Positions 1-6,158 of a stretch of DNA of 6,528 nucleotides are shown piece after piece. The translations under genes and the position numbers were made by a program. The DNA lies in the NCBI GenBank assembly GCA_023229165.1, contig JALNZQ010000155.1:1-6528 (forward strand), given 5' to 3'. Every line of letters starts with the position of its first letter. The stretch's first letter is position 1. The notes under the pieces were generated by a model. It saw only the letters and a program-made list of their open reading frames with translations, did not search any database and was not told the origin of the DNA. This DNA comes from Methanothrix sp. (GTDB taxonomy: Archaea > Halobacteriota > Methanosarcinia > Methanotrichales > Methanotrichaceae).

Positions 1-1065
1 TTCGATATCAAGGACAGTGATGTCTGGTGGTGTACAGCCGATATCGGATGGATCACAGGCCACTCCTACATAGTTTATGGGCCGCTTGTTTTAGGTGCAA
101 CAAGCATGATGTATGAGGGCGCTCCTGACTTCCCGGACTTTGGTCGGTTTTTCAAGATCATCCAGGACAACAAAGTCTCCGTCTTCTACACCGCACCAAC
201 AGCTATCAGGATGTTCATGAAGGCTGGCGAGAAATGGGCCAAGGATTATGATATCTCCAGCTTAAGGCTGCTGGGATCGGTGGGCGAGCCCATTAACCCC
301 GAGGCCTGGATGTGGTATAGAGAGCACTTCGGCGGCGGCAAATGCCAGATCATGGATACCTGGTGGCAGACTGAGACCGGCACCTTCCTGGTGTCTCCTC
401 TGCCCATCACGCCCCTGAAGCCCGGCTCTGCGACCTTCCCGCTGCCCGGGTTCAACATTGATATCCTGGACGAGGATGCCAACCCCGTGCCGGCTGGCTC
501 CGGCGGCAATATAGTGAGCAATACGCCATGGCCGTCCATGCTCAGGGCATTCTACAAAGACACAGTCAGGTACCAGAAGGAGTATTGGTCCACCTACTGG
601 GAGATCAGGCCCGGCACATACCTGGCAGGCGATAAGGCCACCAAGGACAAGGATGGATACTTCACAATCCAGGGCAGAATCGATGATGTGCTGAAGGTAG
701 CAGGCCACAGAATCTCTAACGCTGAGGTCGAGTCCGCTTTCGTCTCTCATCCCATGGTTGGCGAGGCTGCTGTCATCGGCAAGCCCGACCAGGTCAAGGG
801 TGAGGTCATCGTGGCCTTCGTTTCCCTCAGAGGAGGAATCGAGGGGAGCGATGAGCTGAAGAAGGAACTGGTTAAGCATGTTAGATCGGCCCTGGGACCG
901 TTAGCCAGTCCAGAGGCGATTTACTTCGTCAAGGATGTGCCCAAGACGAGGAGCGGCAAGATCATGCGCCGCGTCATCAAGGCCAAGGCCTTGGGCAATC
1001 CCACCGGAGATCTATCGGCTCTTGCCAACCCCGATGCAGTAGAGGCCATCCCACTCATCAAGTGA
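1..1065 (+). CDS. acs: Acetyl-CoA synthetase (AMP-forming), C-terminal part, 5' end outside window
   Basis: This is the last 354 codons of an acetate-CoA ligase, open from base 1 and ending in TGA. The enzyme activates acetate with ATP through acetyl-AMP to acetyl-CoA, the first step of methanogenesis from acetate in Methanothrix-type archaea; it is expected to be cytoplasmic. Visible family motifs are DTWWQTETG (acetate/adenylate pocket), YLAGDKAT with the ribose-binding Asp, GRIDDVLKVAGHR (the hinge and start of the mobile C-terminal domain), and PKTRSGKIMRR, whose second Lys is the adenylation lysine and the usual acetylation target. The segment aligns without large gaps to residues from about 311 to the end of the complete acs downstream, so the two are paralogues. 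The N-terminal half and the P-loop YTSGTTGKPKG motif lie before the window. A T-rich terminator follows directly. Function is very sure; which paralogue it is cannot be told from this fragment. Confidence 0.96.
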   Translation, partial: FDIKDSDVWWCTADIGWITGHSYIVYGPLVLGATSMMYEGAPDFPDFGRFFKIIQDNKVSVFYTAPTAIRMFMKAGEKWAKDYDISSLRLLGSVGEPINPEAWMWYREHFGGGKCQIMDTWWQTETGTFLVSPLPITPLKPGSATFPLPGFNIDILDEDANPVPAGSGGNIVSNTPWPSMLRAFYKDTVRYQKEYWSTYWEIRPGTYLAGDKATKDKDGYFTIQGRIDDVLKVAGHRISNAEVESAFVSHPMVGEAAVIGKPDQVKGEVIVAFVSLRGGIEGSDELKKELVKHVRSALGPLASPEAIYFVKDVPKTRSGKIMRRVIKAKALGNPTGDLSALANPDAVEAIPLIK

Positions 1066-1078
1066 GAGGGGGCTCAAC

Positions 1079-1101
1079 TTTTTTCTGTTCCTTTTTTCCT
1101 T
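1079..1101 (+). terminator. T-rich terminator after the first acs
   Basis: Two T6 runs (1079-1084 and 1092-1097) separated by a short pyrimidine-rich spacer begin 13 bases after the acs stop. Archaeal RNA polymerase terminates at such U-rich tracts without needing a hairpin, and I see no strong stem here. Confidence 0.65.
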
Positions 1102-1247
1102 GATAACCTCTGTGATATATTCTTTATTATATACTATTCGTCATGCATGTTTATCTTATCCGCACCCACAATTACATAAATGATTCAGGTATTTTGCTAT
1201 TTCGCAGATCAATAATGATAATAATCAACCATAGAATAAAGTTTACT

Positions 1248-1265
1248 CGACAAATTTATAAATGA
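1248..1265 (+). promoter_or_regulatory. Archaeal promoter (TATA box) of the acs-remnant unit
   Basis: TTTATAAAT at 1255-1263 is preceded by CGACAAA, which would be the TFB-recognition (BRE) side. The 18-base core is almost the same as the one at 1609-1626 before the intact acs (CGAYAAM then TTTATAAATGA). By the usual archaeal spacing, transcription would start near 1284, giving a leader of roughly 150 bases before the TTG at 1438. Confidence 0.7.
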
Positions 1266-1283
1266 AAAACCAAGATAATTATC

Positions 1284-1437
1284 GATCACTATATTATTCC
1301 AAGAGACTCCAGTGTTTGGTCCTGAAATAGAAAGGAGAAATGCTGCCTGGCGTCTGCCCCCCAGGGCAATGGGCAGGCATTCAGGCAGATTTGTAGGAAG
1401 TCTGAGAAGACGTGAGGATTTAACGGAGGTTAAAAAA
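1284..1437 (+). promoter_or_regulatory. Long structured leader of the acs-remnant unit
   Basis: This is the predicted 5' untranslated region between the promoter and the 19-codon remnant; its start is inferred from TATA spacing. CTGCCTG at 1343-1349 can pair perfectly with CAGGCAG at 1382-1388, or its TGCCTG portion with CAGGCA at 1374-1379. The two pairings exclude each other. A small hairpin, TGCCC (1355-1359) with GGGCA (1364-1368), nests inside both. The 12-mer CCAGGGCAATGG (1361-1372) recurs at 1686-1697 in the leader of the intact acs. The ribosome binding site CGGAGGT is at 1424-1430. A regulatory role is inference only. Confidence 0.4.
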
Positions 1438-1497
1438 TTGGCCGAGCAAAAAGCAACAACGTCGGTTCTTTATGATGGGACGAGAATATTCGATTAA
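1438..1497 (+). pseudogene. Remnant of an acetyl-CoA synthetase N-terminus (19 codons)
   Basis: A TTG start, placed 7 bases after the ribosome binding site CGGAGGT (1424-1430), opens a 19-codon frame ending in TAA. Its product, beginning MAEQKATTS and ending TRIFD, lines up with the start of the intact acs downstream (MADTAKTSS ... TRIFN), with matching Met-Ala, T-S, Leu and T-R-I-F positions. Similarity ends abruptly at the stop. A similar promoter and leader precede both, so this is best read as a third tandem acs copy that lost nearly all of its body. Alternatively it is a retained short leader peptide or transcript with a regulatory task, since promoter, ribosome site, start, stop and a terminator-like hairpin all look intact. 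A 61-codon reading from GTG at 1312 exists in the same frame but has no ribosome site. Confidence 0.7.
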
Positions 1498-1515
1498 TCA
1501 CTAAGGACAAATAAA

Positions 1516-1529
1516 TAGGTCGACACCTA
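1516..1529 (+). repeat. Small hairpin after the acs remnant
   Basis: TAGGT (1516-1520) and ACCTA (1525-1529) form a perfect 5-base stem around the loop CGAC. It lies between the remnant stop codon and the terminator-like hairpin. Confidence 0.4.
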
Positions 1530-1533
1530 CAAC

Positions 1534-1565
1534 ATAACCAATTATCTTCTGAGAAGGTTATTTTT
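1534..1565 (+). terminator. Hairpin plus T run ending the acs-remnant unit
   Basis: ATAACC (1534-1539) pairs perfectly with GGTTAT (1556-1561), and T1561-T1565 form a T5 run, giving an intrinsic-terminator-like layout. TTCT/AGAA inside the loop can add a second short stem. It would end a transcript that starts near 1284 and keep it separate from the acs unit starting near 1645. Confidence 0.5.
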
Positions 1566-1608
1566 GGCTAAAAATCGTTATAATTAAAGATCATTAAGAT
1601 TTATATCG

Positions 1609-1626
1609 CGATAACTTTATAAATGA
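1609..1626 (+). promoter_or_regulatory. Archaeal promoter (TATA box) of the intact acs
   Basis: TTTATAAAT at 1616-1624 is preceded by CGATAAC. This is a near copy of the core at 1248-1265. Expected transcription start is around 1645, giving a leader of about 140 bases before the TTG at 1785. Confidence 0.75.
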
Positions 1627-1644
1627 TCAAGTAGGTTTTGAGCC

Positions 1645-1784
1645 GATGTTTCCCAAAACCATTCAGAGCTTTGTCGGATGGTGGTCCAGGGCAATGGCGA
1701 AAGAGAGGCACAAAGAATGATTATTCACAAATAGGCCCGGACACAACAAATTGGGGAGACAATTGATCTTAAGGAGGTATGAAA
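1645..1784 (+). promoter_or_regulatory. Long 5' leader of the intact acs
   Basis: This is the predicted untranslated leader, with its start inferred from TATA spacing. Near its 5' end GGTTTTG (1634-1640) can pair with CAAAACC (1654-1660), although the left arm may lie upstream of the start site. The 12-mer CCAGGGCAATGG at 1686-1697 is shared with the leader of the remnant unit. No known riboswitch or tRNA fold is recognised. The ribosome binding site is at its 3' end. Confidence 0.4.
1771..1778 (+). promoter_or_regulatory. Ribosome binding site that decides the acs start
   Basis: AAGGAGGT ends directly against ATG at 1779, leaving no spacer, which is too tight for initiation. It stands 6 bases before TTG at 1785. 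The acs remnant shows the same layout (GGAGGT, 7 bases, TTG-GCC), which supports TTG as the real start. Confidence 0.75.
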
Positions 1785-3770
1785 TTGGCTGACACAGCAA
1801 AAACGTCTTCACTGCAGGAAGAGACCAGGATTTTCAACACCCCGAAATCGATAGTTGAGCACTCCAACGCATATCAATGGATGAAGAAAAAGGGCTTCAA
1901 AACTGAGACAGAGATGCGCAAGTGGTGCTCCGATAATTACATTGACTTCTGGGATGAGATGGCCAAGACCTACGCTGATTGGTATGAGCCCTACACCCAG
2001 GTTCTCGACGACTCCGGCAAACCCTACTTCAAGTGGTTCACCGGCGGCAAGATCAACGTAGCCTACAACGCCGTAGACAGGCATGCCAAGTCCGCGAACC
2101 GCAACAAGGTAGCCTACTACTTCATAGGCGAGCCAGTGGGCGACACCAGGACCATCACCTACTACGAGCTGTACAGAGAGGTCAACAAGATGGCCAATGC
2201 CCTGAAGAGCGTTGGCGTTGAGAAGGGAGACAGAGTTGTCGCATACCTGCCCATGATCCCTGAGCTGCCCATCACCATGCTGGCATGCGCCAAGATCGGA
2301 GCCATTCACACCATCGTATTTTCAGGATTCTCCTCCGGCGGCCTGGCCAGCAGGGTCAACGATGCCGAGGCCAAGGTTGTCGTCACAGCCGATGGATTCT
2401 TCAGGCGCGGCAAGCCACTGCCCCTCAAGCCCAATGTAGATGAGGCCATGAAGAACGCCCCCTCCGTCAAGAAGGTAGTCGTCGTCAAGAGAACCGGCGT
2501 CACCGTACCCATGACCGAGGGACGCGATGTATTCTATGATGATTTCGTAGCCGGCCAGTCCGCCCAGTGCGAGACTCTCCCGCTCGACCCAGAGGACAGG
2601 CTGTTCATTCTCTACACATCCGGCACAACCGGCAAGCCCAAGGGTATTGAGCACGCTCACGGCGGATACGCAGTAACTCCAGCCCAGACAACCGCCTGGG
2701 TAATGGATGTTCATAACGATGATGTCTTCTGGTGCACCGCAGACTGCGGCTGGATCACCGGCCACAGCTATGTAGTATATGGCCCGCTTTGCCTGGGCGC
2801 TTCCATCATCCTCTACGAGGGATCTCCCGACTTCCCCGATCTGGGCCGCTGGTGGTCCATCATTGAGCAGTACGGCGTCTCCGTATTCTACACCGCACCG
2901 ACAGCCATCAGGATGTTCATGAAGACCGGCGAGGCCTTTGTGAAGAAGTACGACCTGTCCAGCGTCAGAATTCTGGCATCTGTGGGCGAGCCCCTCAACC
3001 CAGAAGCCTACATGTGGTACAGGAAGAACATCGGCGCCGACCAGGCACCCATCATTGATACCTGGTGGCAGACTGAGACCGGATGCCACCTTATCGCCCC
3101 GCTGGTTATGACACCCGAGAAGCCCGGCTCCGTATGCTTCCCATTGCCCGGATTCAACATCGATATCTTCGACGAGGATGCCAACTCGGTCCCATTGGGC
3201 TACGGCGGCAACATCGTTTCGAAGACCCCCTGGCCGAGCATGCTCAGGGCCTTCTTCAGAGATACCGTCAGGTACCAGAAGGAGTACTGGGAGATGTACT
3301 GGCAGACCAAGCCCGGCACATACCTGGCTGGAGACAAGGCCACCCGAGACAAGGATGGCTACTGGTGGATCCAGGGCAGAATCGATGATGTGCTGAAGGT
3401 AGCCGGACACAGAATCTCCAACGCAGAGGTCGAGTCCGCCGCCGTTTCTCACCCCAAGGTCGCCGAGGCAGCCGTTATCGGTCAGCCCGATGAAGTCAAG
3501 GGCGAGAAGATCGTGGCCTTCGTCATTCTCAGAGATGGCGTCGCCGAGTCTCCCGAGCTCGCGAAGGAGATCTCCGTCCACGTTAGGAAGGTACTGGGCC
3601 CAGTCGCTTACCCCGACAAGGTCTACTTCGTCAAGGATGTCCCCAAGACCCGGTCCGGCAAGATCATGCGCCGTGTCGTCAAGGCCAAGGCCCTTGGAAA
3701 GGAGACCGGAGACCTTTCTGCTCTGGCCAACCCAGAGTCCGTAGACAATATCCCACGCATTAACCTGTAA
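1785..3770 (+). CDS. acs: Acetyl-CoA synthetase (AMP-forming), complete
   Basis: A complete acetate-CoA ligase of 661 residues from TTG 1785 (663 from ATG 1779), the normal length for the family. It makes acetyl-CoA from acetate, ATP and CoA in the cytoplasm, the entry step of aceticlastic methanogenesis. Numbered from the ATG, the N-terminal cap covers about residues 1-130 and the adenylating domain about 130-533. The P-loop YTSGTTGKPKG is at 279-289, DTWWQTETG with the acetate-pocket tryptophan at 427-435, and YLAGDKAT at 515-522. The hinge GRIDDVLKVAGHR is at 533-545 and PKTRSGK, with catalytic Lys628, at 622-628. No key residue is missing. TTG is preferred because the ribosome site touches the ATG. 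Codon use is strongly biased towards C-ending codons, Lys AAG and Arg AGG/CGC, as expected for a highly expressed gene; this also leaves long empty frames on the other strand. It has its own promoter and terminator, so it is probably monocistronic. Confidence 0.97.
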   Translation: MADTAKTSSLQEETRIFNTPKSIVEHSNAYQWMKKKGFKTETEMRKWCSDNYIDFWDEMAKTYADWYEPYTQVLDDSGKPYFKWFTGGKINVAYNAVDRHAKSANRNKVAYYFIGEPVGDTRTITYYELYREVNKMANALKSVGVEKGDRVVAYLPMIPELPITMLACAKIGAIHTIVFSGFSSGGLASRVNDAEAKVVVTADGFFRRGKPLPLKPNVDEAMKNAPSVKKVVVVKRTGVTVPMTEGRDVFYDDFVAGQSAQCETLPLDPEDRLFILYTSGTTGKPKGIEHAHGGYAVTPAQTTAWVMDVHNDDVFWCTADCGWITGHSYVVYGPLCLGASIILYEGSPDFPDLGRWWSIIEQYGVSVFYTAPTAIRMFMKTGEAFVKKYDLSSVRILASVGEPLNPEAYMWYRKNIGADQAPIIDTWWQTETGCHLIAPLVMTPEKPGSVCFPLPGFNIDIFDEDANSVPLGYGGNIVSKTPWPSMLRAFFRDTVRYQKEYWEMYWQTKPGTYLAGDKATRDKDGYWWIQGRIDDVLKVAGHRISNAEVESAAVSHPKVAEAAVIGQPDEVKGEKIVAFVILRDGVAESPELAKEISVHVRKVLGPVAYPDKVYFVKDVPKTRSGKIMRRVVKAKALGKETGDLSALANPESVDNIPRINL

Positions 3771-3786
3771 GTGGGATATCACCCTC

Positions 3787-3794
3787 TTTTTTTT
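3787..3794 (+). terminator. T8 terminator after the intact acs
   Basis: A run of eight T begins 16 bases after the acs stop and follows a weak palindrome around GATATC (3775-3780). It fits archaeal U-tract termination and separates the acs transcript from the tail genes. Confidence 0.65.
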
Positions 3795-3910
3795 CAGATT
3801 CGGTCCCATCCGGCCTCCGGCGTCGCTTGGTACATTTGCGCATTCATGGTTAGTGTTAGCTATAGAGCAATAGCGAAATGGTATAGGGTCCCAAGATATC
3901 ACTAGCTAAG

Positions 3911-3946
3911 TTTTTTATATGGTATTAACTAATCGTCTGATTGGTT
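3911..3946 (+). promoter_or_regulatory. Putative promoter and inverted repeat before the tail genes
   Basis: A T-rich TATA-like box (TTTTTTATAT, 3911-3920) is followed by an inverted repeat, AACTAATC (3927-3934) and GATTGGTT (3939-3946), around the loop GTCT with a single G-T mismatch. By normal spacing the transcription start would fall near 3940, inside the repeat, so a repressor bound there could block initiation. The box lacks a clear BRE and differs from the two acs promoters. The rest of the 3771-3993 gap shows no gene, tRNA or obvious attachment site; GCTAT (3859-3863) with ATAGC (3870-3874) is a further small stem. Confidence 0.45.
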
Positions 3947-3993
3947 AGCCAGCGTAGAGGGCCATTCACAGATAGTAATCAGGAGGGTGGCAG

Positions 3994-5373
3994 ATGACAA
4001 GAATATTGCCAGGTGTAGAGATACAGGTAATAAAAGAAATCGTGCCTCAGCAGCTCAATCCATCGGGTGTTGTAGCTATGATAGGCACTACCGAGCGCGG
4101 AGAAATCCTGACGCCTACCCATGTAAGCAGCTTCAGGGAGTTCGCAGATAAATTTGGGTCGGCCAAGCAGTACTCCAGTGCAGGTGTAAAACAGGATTAT
4201 ACCATTTTAGAAGGTATAAAACAAGCCTTTCAGAATGGCGTTTTCGAGGTTGTCGTGACGGCAATTTCCGGTAGCGGAGGCACAAATGCCTTCTTAGTTC
4301 TAAAAGATAATGAGAATAATGATACAGTCAAGCTAATTTCGAGAAAGCATGGCGAAGAGGGAAATTCCATAGCGGTCAAGGTTGATACCGGATTGGATGC
4401 TGAATTTGTGAGCTTGCAGGTCGACGACGGAGACATCATTGAGATGTTCGAGAATCTTGTGATGAAGCCCTCGGACCCAGCGTATCTTGTGGATCGCATA
4501 AACAAGGGCTCAAAGCTGCTGTCGGCTGAGAACCTGCACTCCAATGCCCCAAAAAACAACCCAGCAAACATCCAAAAAACAAACCTAACTCTAGGTACCA
4601 TGGGCACTATTTCCAAAGAAGATTACGAAGCCGCTCTAGAAAAACTTGAATCCGATGCGGACGTGGACATAGTCGTCGCATGTGAGATGACCTCTCCTGA
4701 GATTCATTCTCTTATCGAAGCTCATTGCACAAAGATGAGCGCCAACGCCAAAAATCGTATCGGCCTCGCGACTGTGGCAAAGGATGAGAGCATCAAAGAT
4801 ATCTGTGGCAGGACTAACGTAATGGCGAGCGATAGATTTGTCCTTGTAGCCCCATACGGAAACCTCGGGGCCGTGGCAGGACTCATTAGCAAGCTGAACT
4901 ACTTCGAATCGCCCACCTTTAAACCACTTAGCGGGATCTCAAAACTCGAAACAAATTATACCCCCTCAGAACAGATGGAGCTTCTGAAAAGCGGTGTGAT
5001 ACCGCTCGAAGCCCAAAGGGGAAGAGGTATCATAGTAGTCAAGGGCATCTCAACGAGCAAAGAGCAGATTAGCGTTACAAGAATTGCAGATCACTCTGTT
5101 CGCGGCGTCAAGAATATCGCGGATTTATTTATTGGCACCCTGAACAGTTCCAGCGGTAGGATAGCGCTAAAGGGCAAGATCACAGAGTTCCTGATGAGAA
5201 TGGAGAGAGAGGGCTCCATAGTGCCCAGCACGGATGGAAAAGAGCCTGCCTACCTTCTGGATGTCTACAGCTCTGAAATGGACTTTGCTCAGGGCATAGT
5301 CAGAGTAGATATGGCAGTAAGACCAGTCAGAGCTATGGATTATATCTATGCCACCATCAAGGTGGAAGCGTAA
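3994..5373 (+). CDS. Contractile phage-type tail sheath protein
   Basis: A 459-residue protein of the tail sheath family, whose copies stack around the tail tube and contract to drive it through a target envelope. The N-terminus has the family pattern: PGVEIQVI at 6-13, then GVVAMIGTTERGE and a V-S-S-F-x-E-F stretch followed by a Phe-Gly, then an ENG-like QNGVFEVVV. GEEGNSIAVKV near 122-132 matches the G-x-x-G-N-x-I sheath motif. The C-terminal part, with GRGIIVVKG around 345 and RVDMAVRPVRAMDYIYATIKV at the end, matches the sheath domain that links neighbouring subunits. The length is that of a compact sheath. The start is an ATG 6 bases after the strong site AGGAGGG (3981-3987). It is the first gene of a tail operon, with the tube gene 14 bases downstream. 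Base and codon use are more A-rich and less biased than in acs, as expected for a mobile or accessory module. Family assignment is firm; virus versus tailocin cannot be decided from this protein alone. Confidence 0.9.
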   Translation: MTRILPGVEIQVIKEIVPQQLNPSGVVAMIGTTERGEILTPTHVSSFREFADKFGSAKQYSSAGVKQDYTILEGIKQAFQNGVFEVVVTAISGSGGTNAFLVLKDNENNDTVKLISRKHGEEGNSIAVKVDTGLDAEFVSLQVDDGDIIEMFENLVMKPSDPAYLVDRINKGSKLLSAENLHSNAPKNNPANIQKTNLTLGTMGTISKEDYEAALEKLESDADVDIVVACEMTSPEIHSLIEAHCTKMSANAKNRIGLATVAKDESIKDICGRTNVMASDRFVLVAPYGNLGAVAGLISKLNYFESPTFKPLSGISKLETNYTPSEQMELLKSGVIPLEAQRGRGIIVVKGISTSKEQISVTRIADHSVRGVKNIADLFIGTLNSSSGRIALKGKITEFLMRMEREGSIVPSTDGKEPAYLLDVYSSEMDFAQGIVRVDMAVRPVRAMDYIYATIKVEA

Positions 5374-5387
5374 GGGAGATGATTTGA

Positions 5388-5783
5388 ATGGCAATAACAG
5401 TTTGGTCTGCAACAGAGAGCAAAGTAATGGTCGATCAAACGGTAATAGAAGGCCTTCAATCTATTGAATATAAGGTCAGCAGAAGTAGAGCGGATATAAT
5501 TGCTGTCGGACAGCCGCTGAGGCAGGGCGTGGAGTACGGAGTCAAGGTCGTAAATGGCAAACTGAGCGTTAAGTCGTGCTGCCCTGCGCTGGACGAGAAG
5601 CTCTCCAATGCGAACATGGCACAAGCCAAGTTTACTCTCCAGGCTCAGCTCAAAAAGGGCGAACAACAGAAGACAGCGACGTTCCAGGAATGCTATCTGG
5701 ATGATAGAGATTTCACCATGGACGTCAATGGAGTCGGCATAGCCACATATACATTTACAGCTACGGATTTGCAGGAGTCTTAG
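5388..5783 (+). CDS. Probable tail tube protein
   Basis: A 131-residue protein beginning MAITVWSATES, placed directly after the sheath gene with 14 bases between them. Size, position and predicted beta-rich character fit the tail tube (major tail) proteins of contractile tails, such as the XkdM type, which stack as hexameric rings inside the sheath. The pattern near the N-terminus (V-I-E-G-L-Q-S-I-E-Y), followed by a strand ending in G-V-E-Y-G, and the C-terminal strand GIATYTFTATDLQES look like the paired hairpins of this fold. The ribosome site GGGAGATGAT (5374-5383) lies 4 bases before the ATG. Cys-Cys at about 63-64 is unusual for a tube protein. The call rests more on gene order, length and strand pattern than on a diagnostic motif, because tube proteins diverge quickly. 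Confidence 0.72.
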   Translation: MAITVWSATESKVMVDQTVIEGLQSIEYKVSRSRADIIAVGQPLRQGVEYGVKVVNGKLSVKSCCPALDEKLSNANMAQAKFTLQAQLKKGEQQKTATFQECYLDDRDFTMDVNGVGIATYTFTATDLQES

Positions 5784-5798
5784 GGAGATCCCGTTGCT

Positions 5799-6158
5799 AT
5801 GAAGAAGCTCACAAAGGAAGACATTCTCATTGGCAAGAAATACAGCGAGACCCTTCACATCAACAGCTACGACGCTGATGTGGTCATTTCCCCCCTCACG
5901 GATGGAGAATTGAGCGAGGTTCTTGCGGTTCTTGGCAGCGTACCTCTGAAGAATGACGGGACGCCAGATACTGGGAAGGTCGATGTTACGAAGAACTTTC
6001 GGGCCCTAAGACTTGCGGCGTCCCTGGGCCTAAAAGATCCCAAGCTGACCTTGGATGAAGTAGCTGAGATGAAGTTCGGGGTTCCGGAGCTTATAGGCAC
6101 CAAAGTTCTGGAGATAAGCGGCGTAACCTCAGCAGCTAACGCAAAAAAAAAAAGCTGA
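5799..6158 (+). CDS. Tail assembly chaperone, short form (gpG/XkdN-like)
   Basis: A 119-residue protein that starts MKKLTKEDILIGKKYSETL and contains V-V-I-S-P-L-T-D-G-E-L and S-L-G-L-K-D-P, ending in Ser-Ala-Ala-Asn-Ala-Lys-Lys-Lys-Ser. Small acidic-helical proteins of this size between the tube gene and the tape measure gene are tail assembly chaperones (lambda gpG, XkdN of PBSX), which coat the tape measure during tail building and are absent from the finished tail. The start is ATG 5799, 11 bases after GGGAG (5783-5787), a somewhat long spacing. The last codons lie in an A11 run (6143-6153), after which the zero frame stops at once while the +1 frame stays open for 71 codons. So this is probably the short product of a two-product gene, the long one being about 189-190 residues. 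The family call leans on gene order, size and the frameshift layout. Confidence 0.75.
   Translation: MKKLTKEDILIGKKYSETLHINSYDADVVISPLTDGELSEVLAVLGSVPLKNDGTPDTGKVDVTKNFRALRLAASLGLKDPKLTLDEVAEMKFGVPELIGTKVLEISGVTSAANAKKKS
6143..6153 (+). other. A11 slippery run, probable programmed frameshift or transcript slippage site
   Basis: Eleven consecutive A span the end of the chaperone frame. Losing one A, or a +1 or -2 ribosomal shift, joins the chaperone to the open frame running to 6369. The -1 frame is closed within three codons (AAG CTG AAC TAG), so the usual -1 slip would be unproductive. Runs of A this long also promote RNA polymerase slippage. Confidence 0.65.

Noticed and set aside
1102..1247. 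AT-rich stretch between the first acs terminator and the remnant promoter, checked for a gene, RNA or repeat array
   Set aside because: No frame with a ribosome site, no tRNA fold and no regular repeats were seen. It appears to be plain AT-rich intergenic DNA.
1312..1437. In-frame upstream extension of the 19-codon remnant from GTG 1312 (61 residues in all)
   Set aside because: There is no ribosome site before GTG 1312, the added residues resemble nothing in acs, and the strong CGGAGGT site sits just before TTG 1438.
2322..3902. Long open frame on the minus strand opposite acs (526 codons), and shorter minus-strand frames opposite both acs genes
   Set aside because: They are mirror images of strongly codon-biased acs genes. 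The products have low-complexity Gly/Leu/Asp composition, no family resemblance, and no promoter or ribosome site.
3775..3902. Direct repeat GATATCAC (3775-3782 and 3895-3902) as integration attachment sites
   Set aside because: Eight bases at 120-base spacing on one side of the tail genes is easily chance. No tRNA fragment or integrase is visible.
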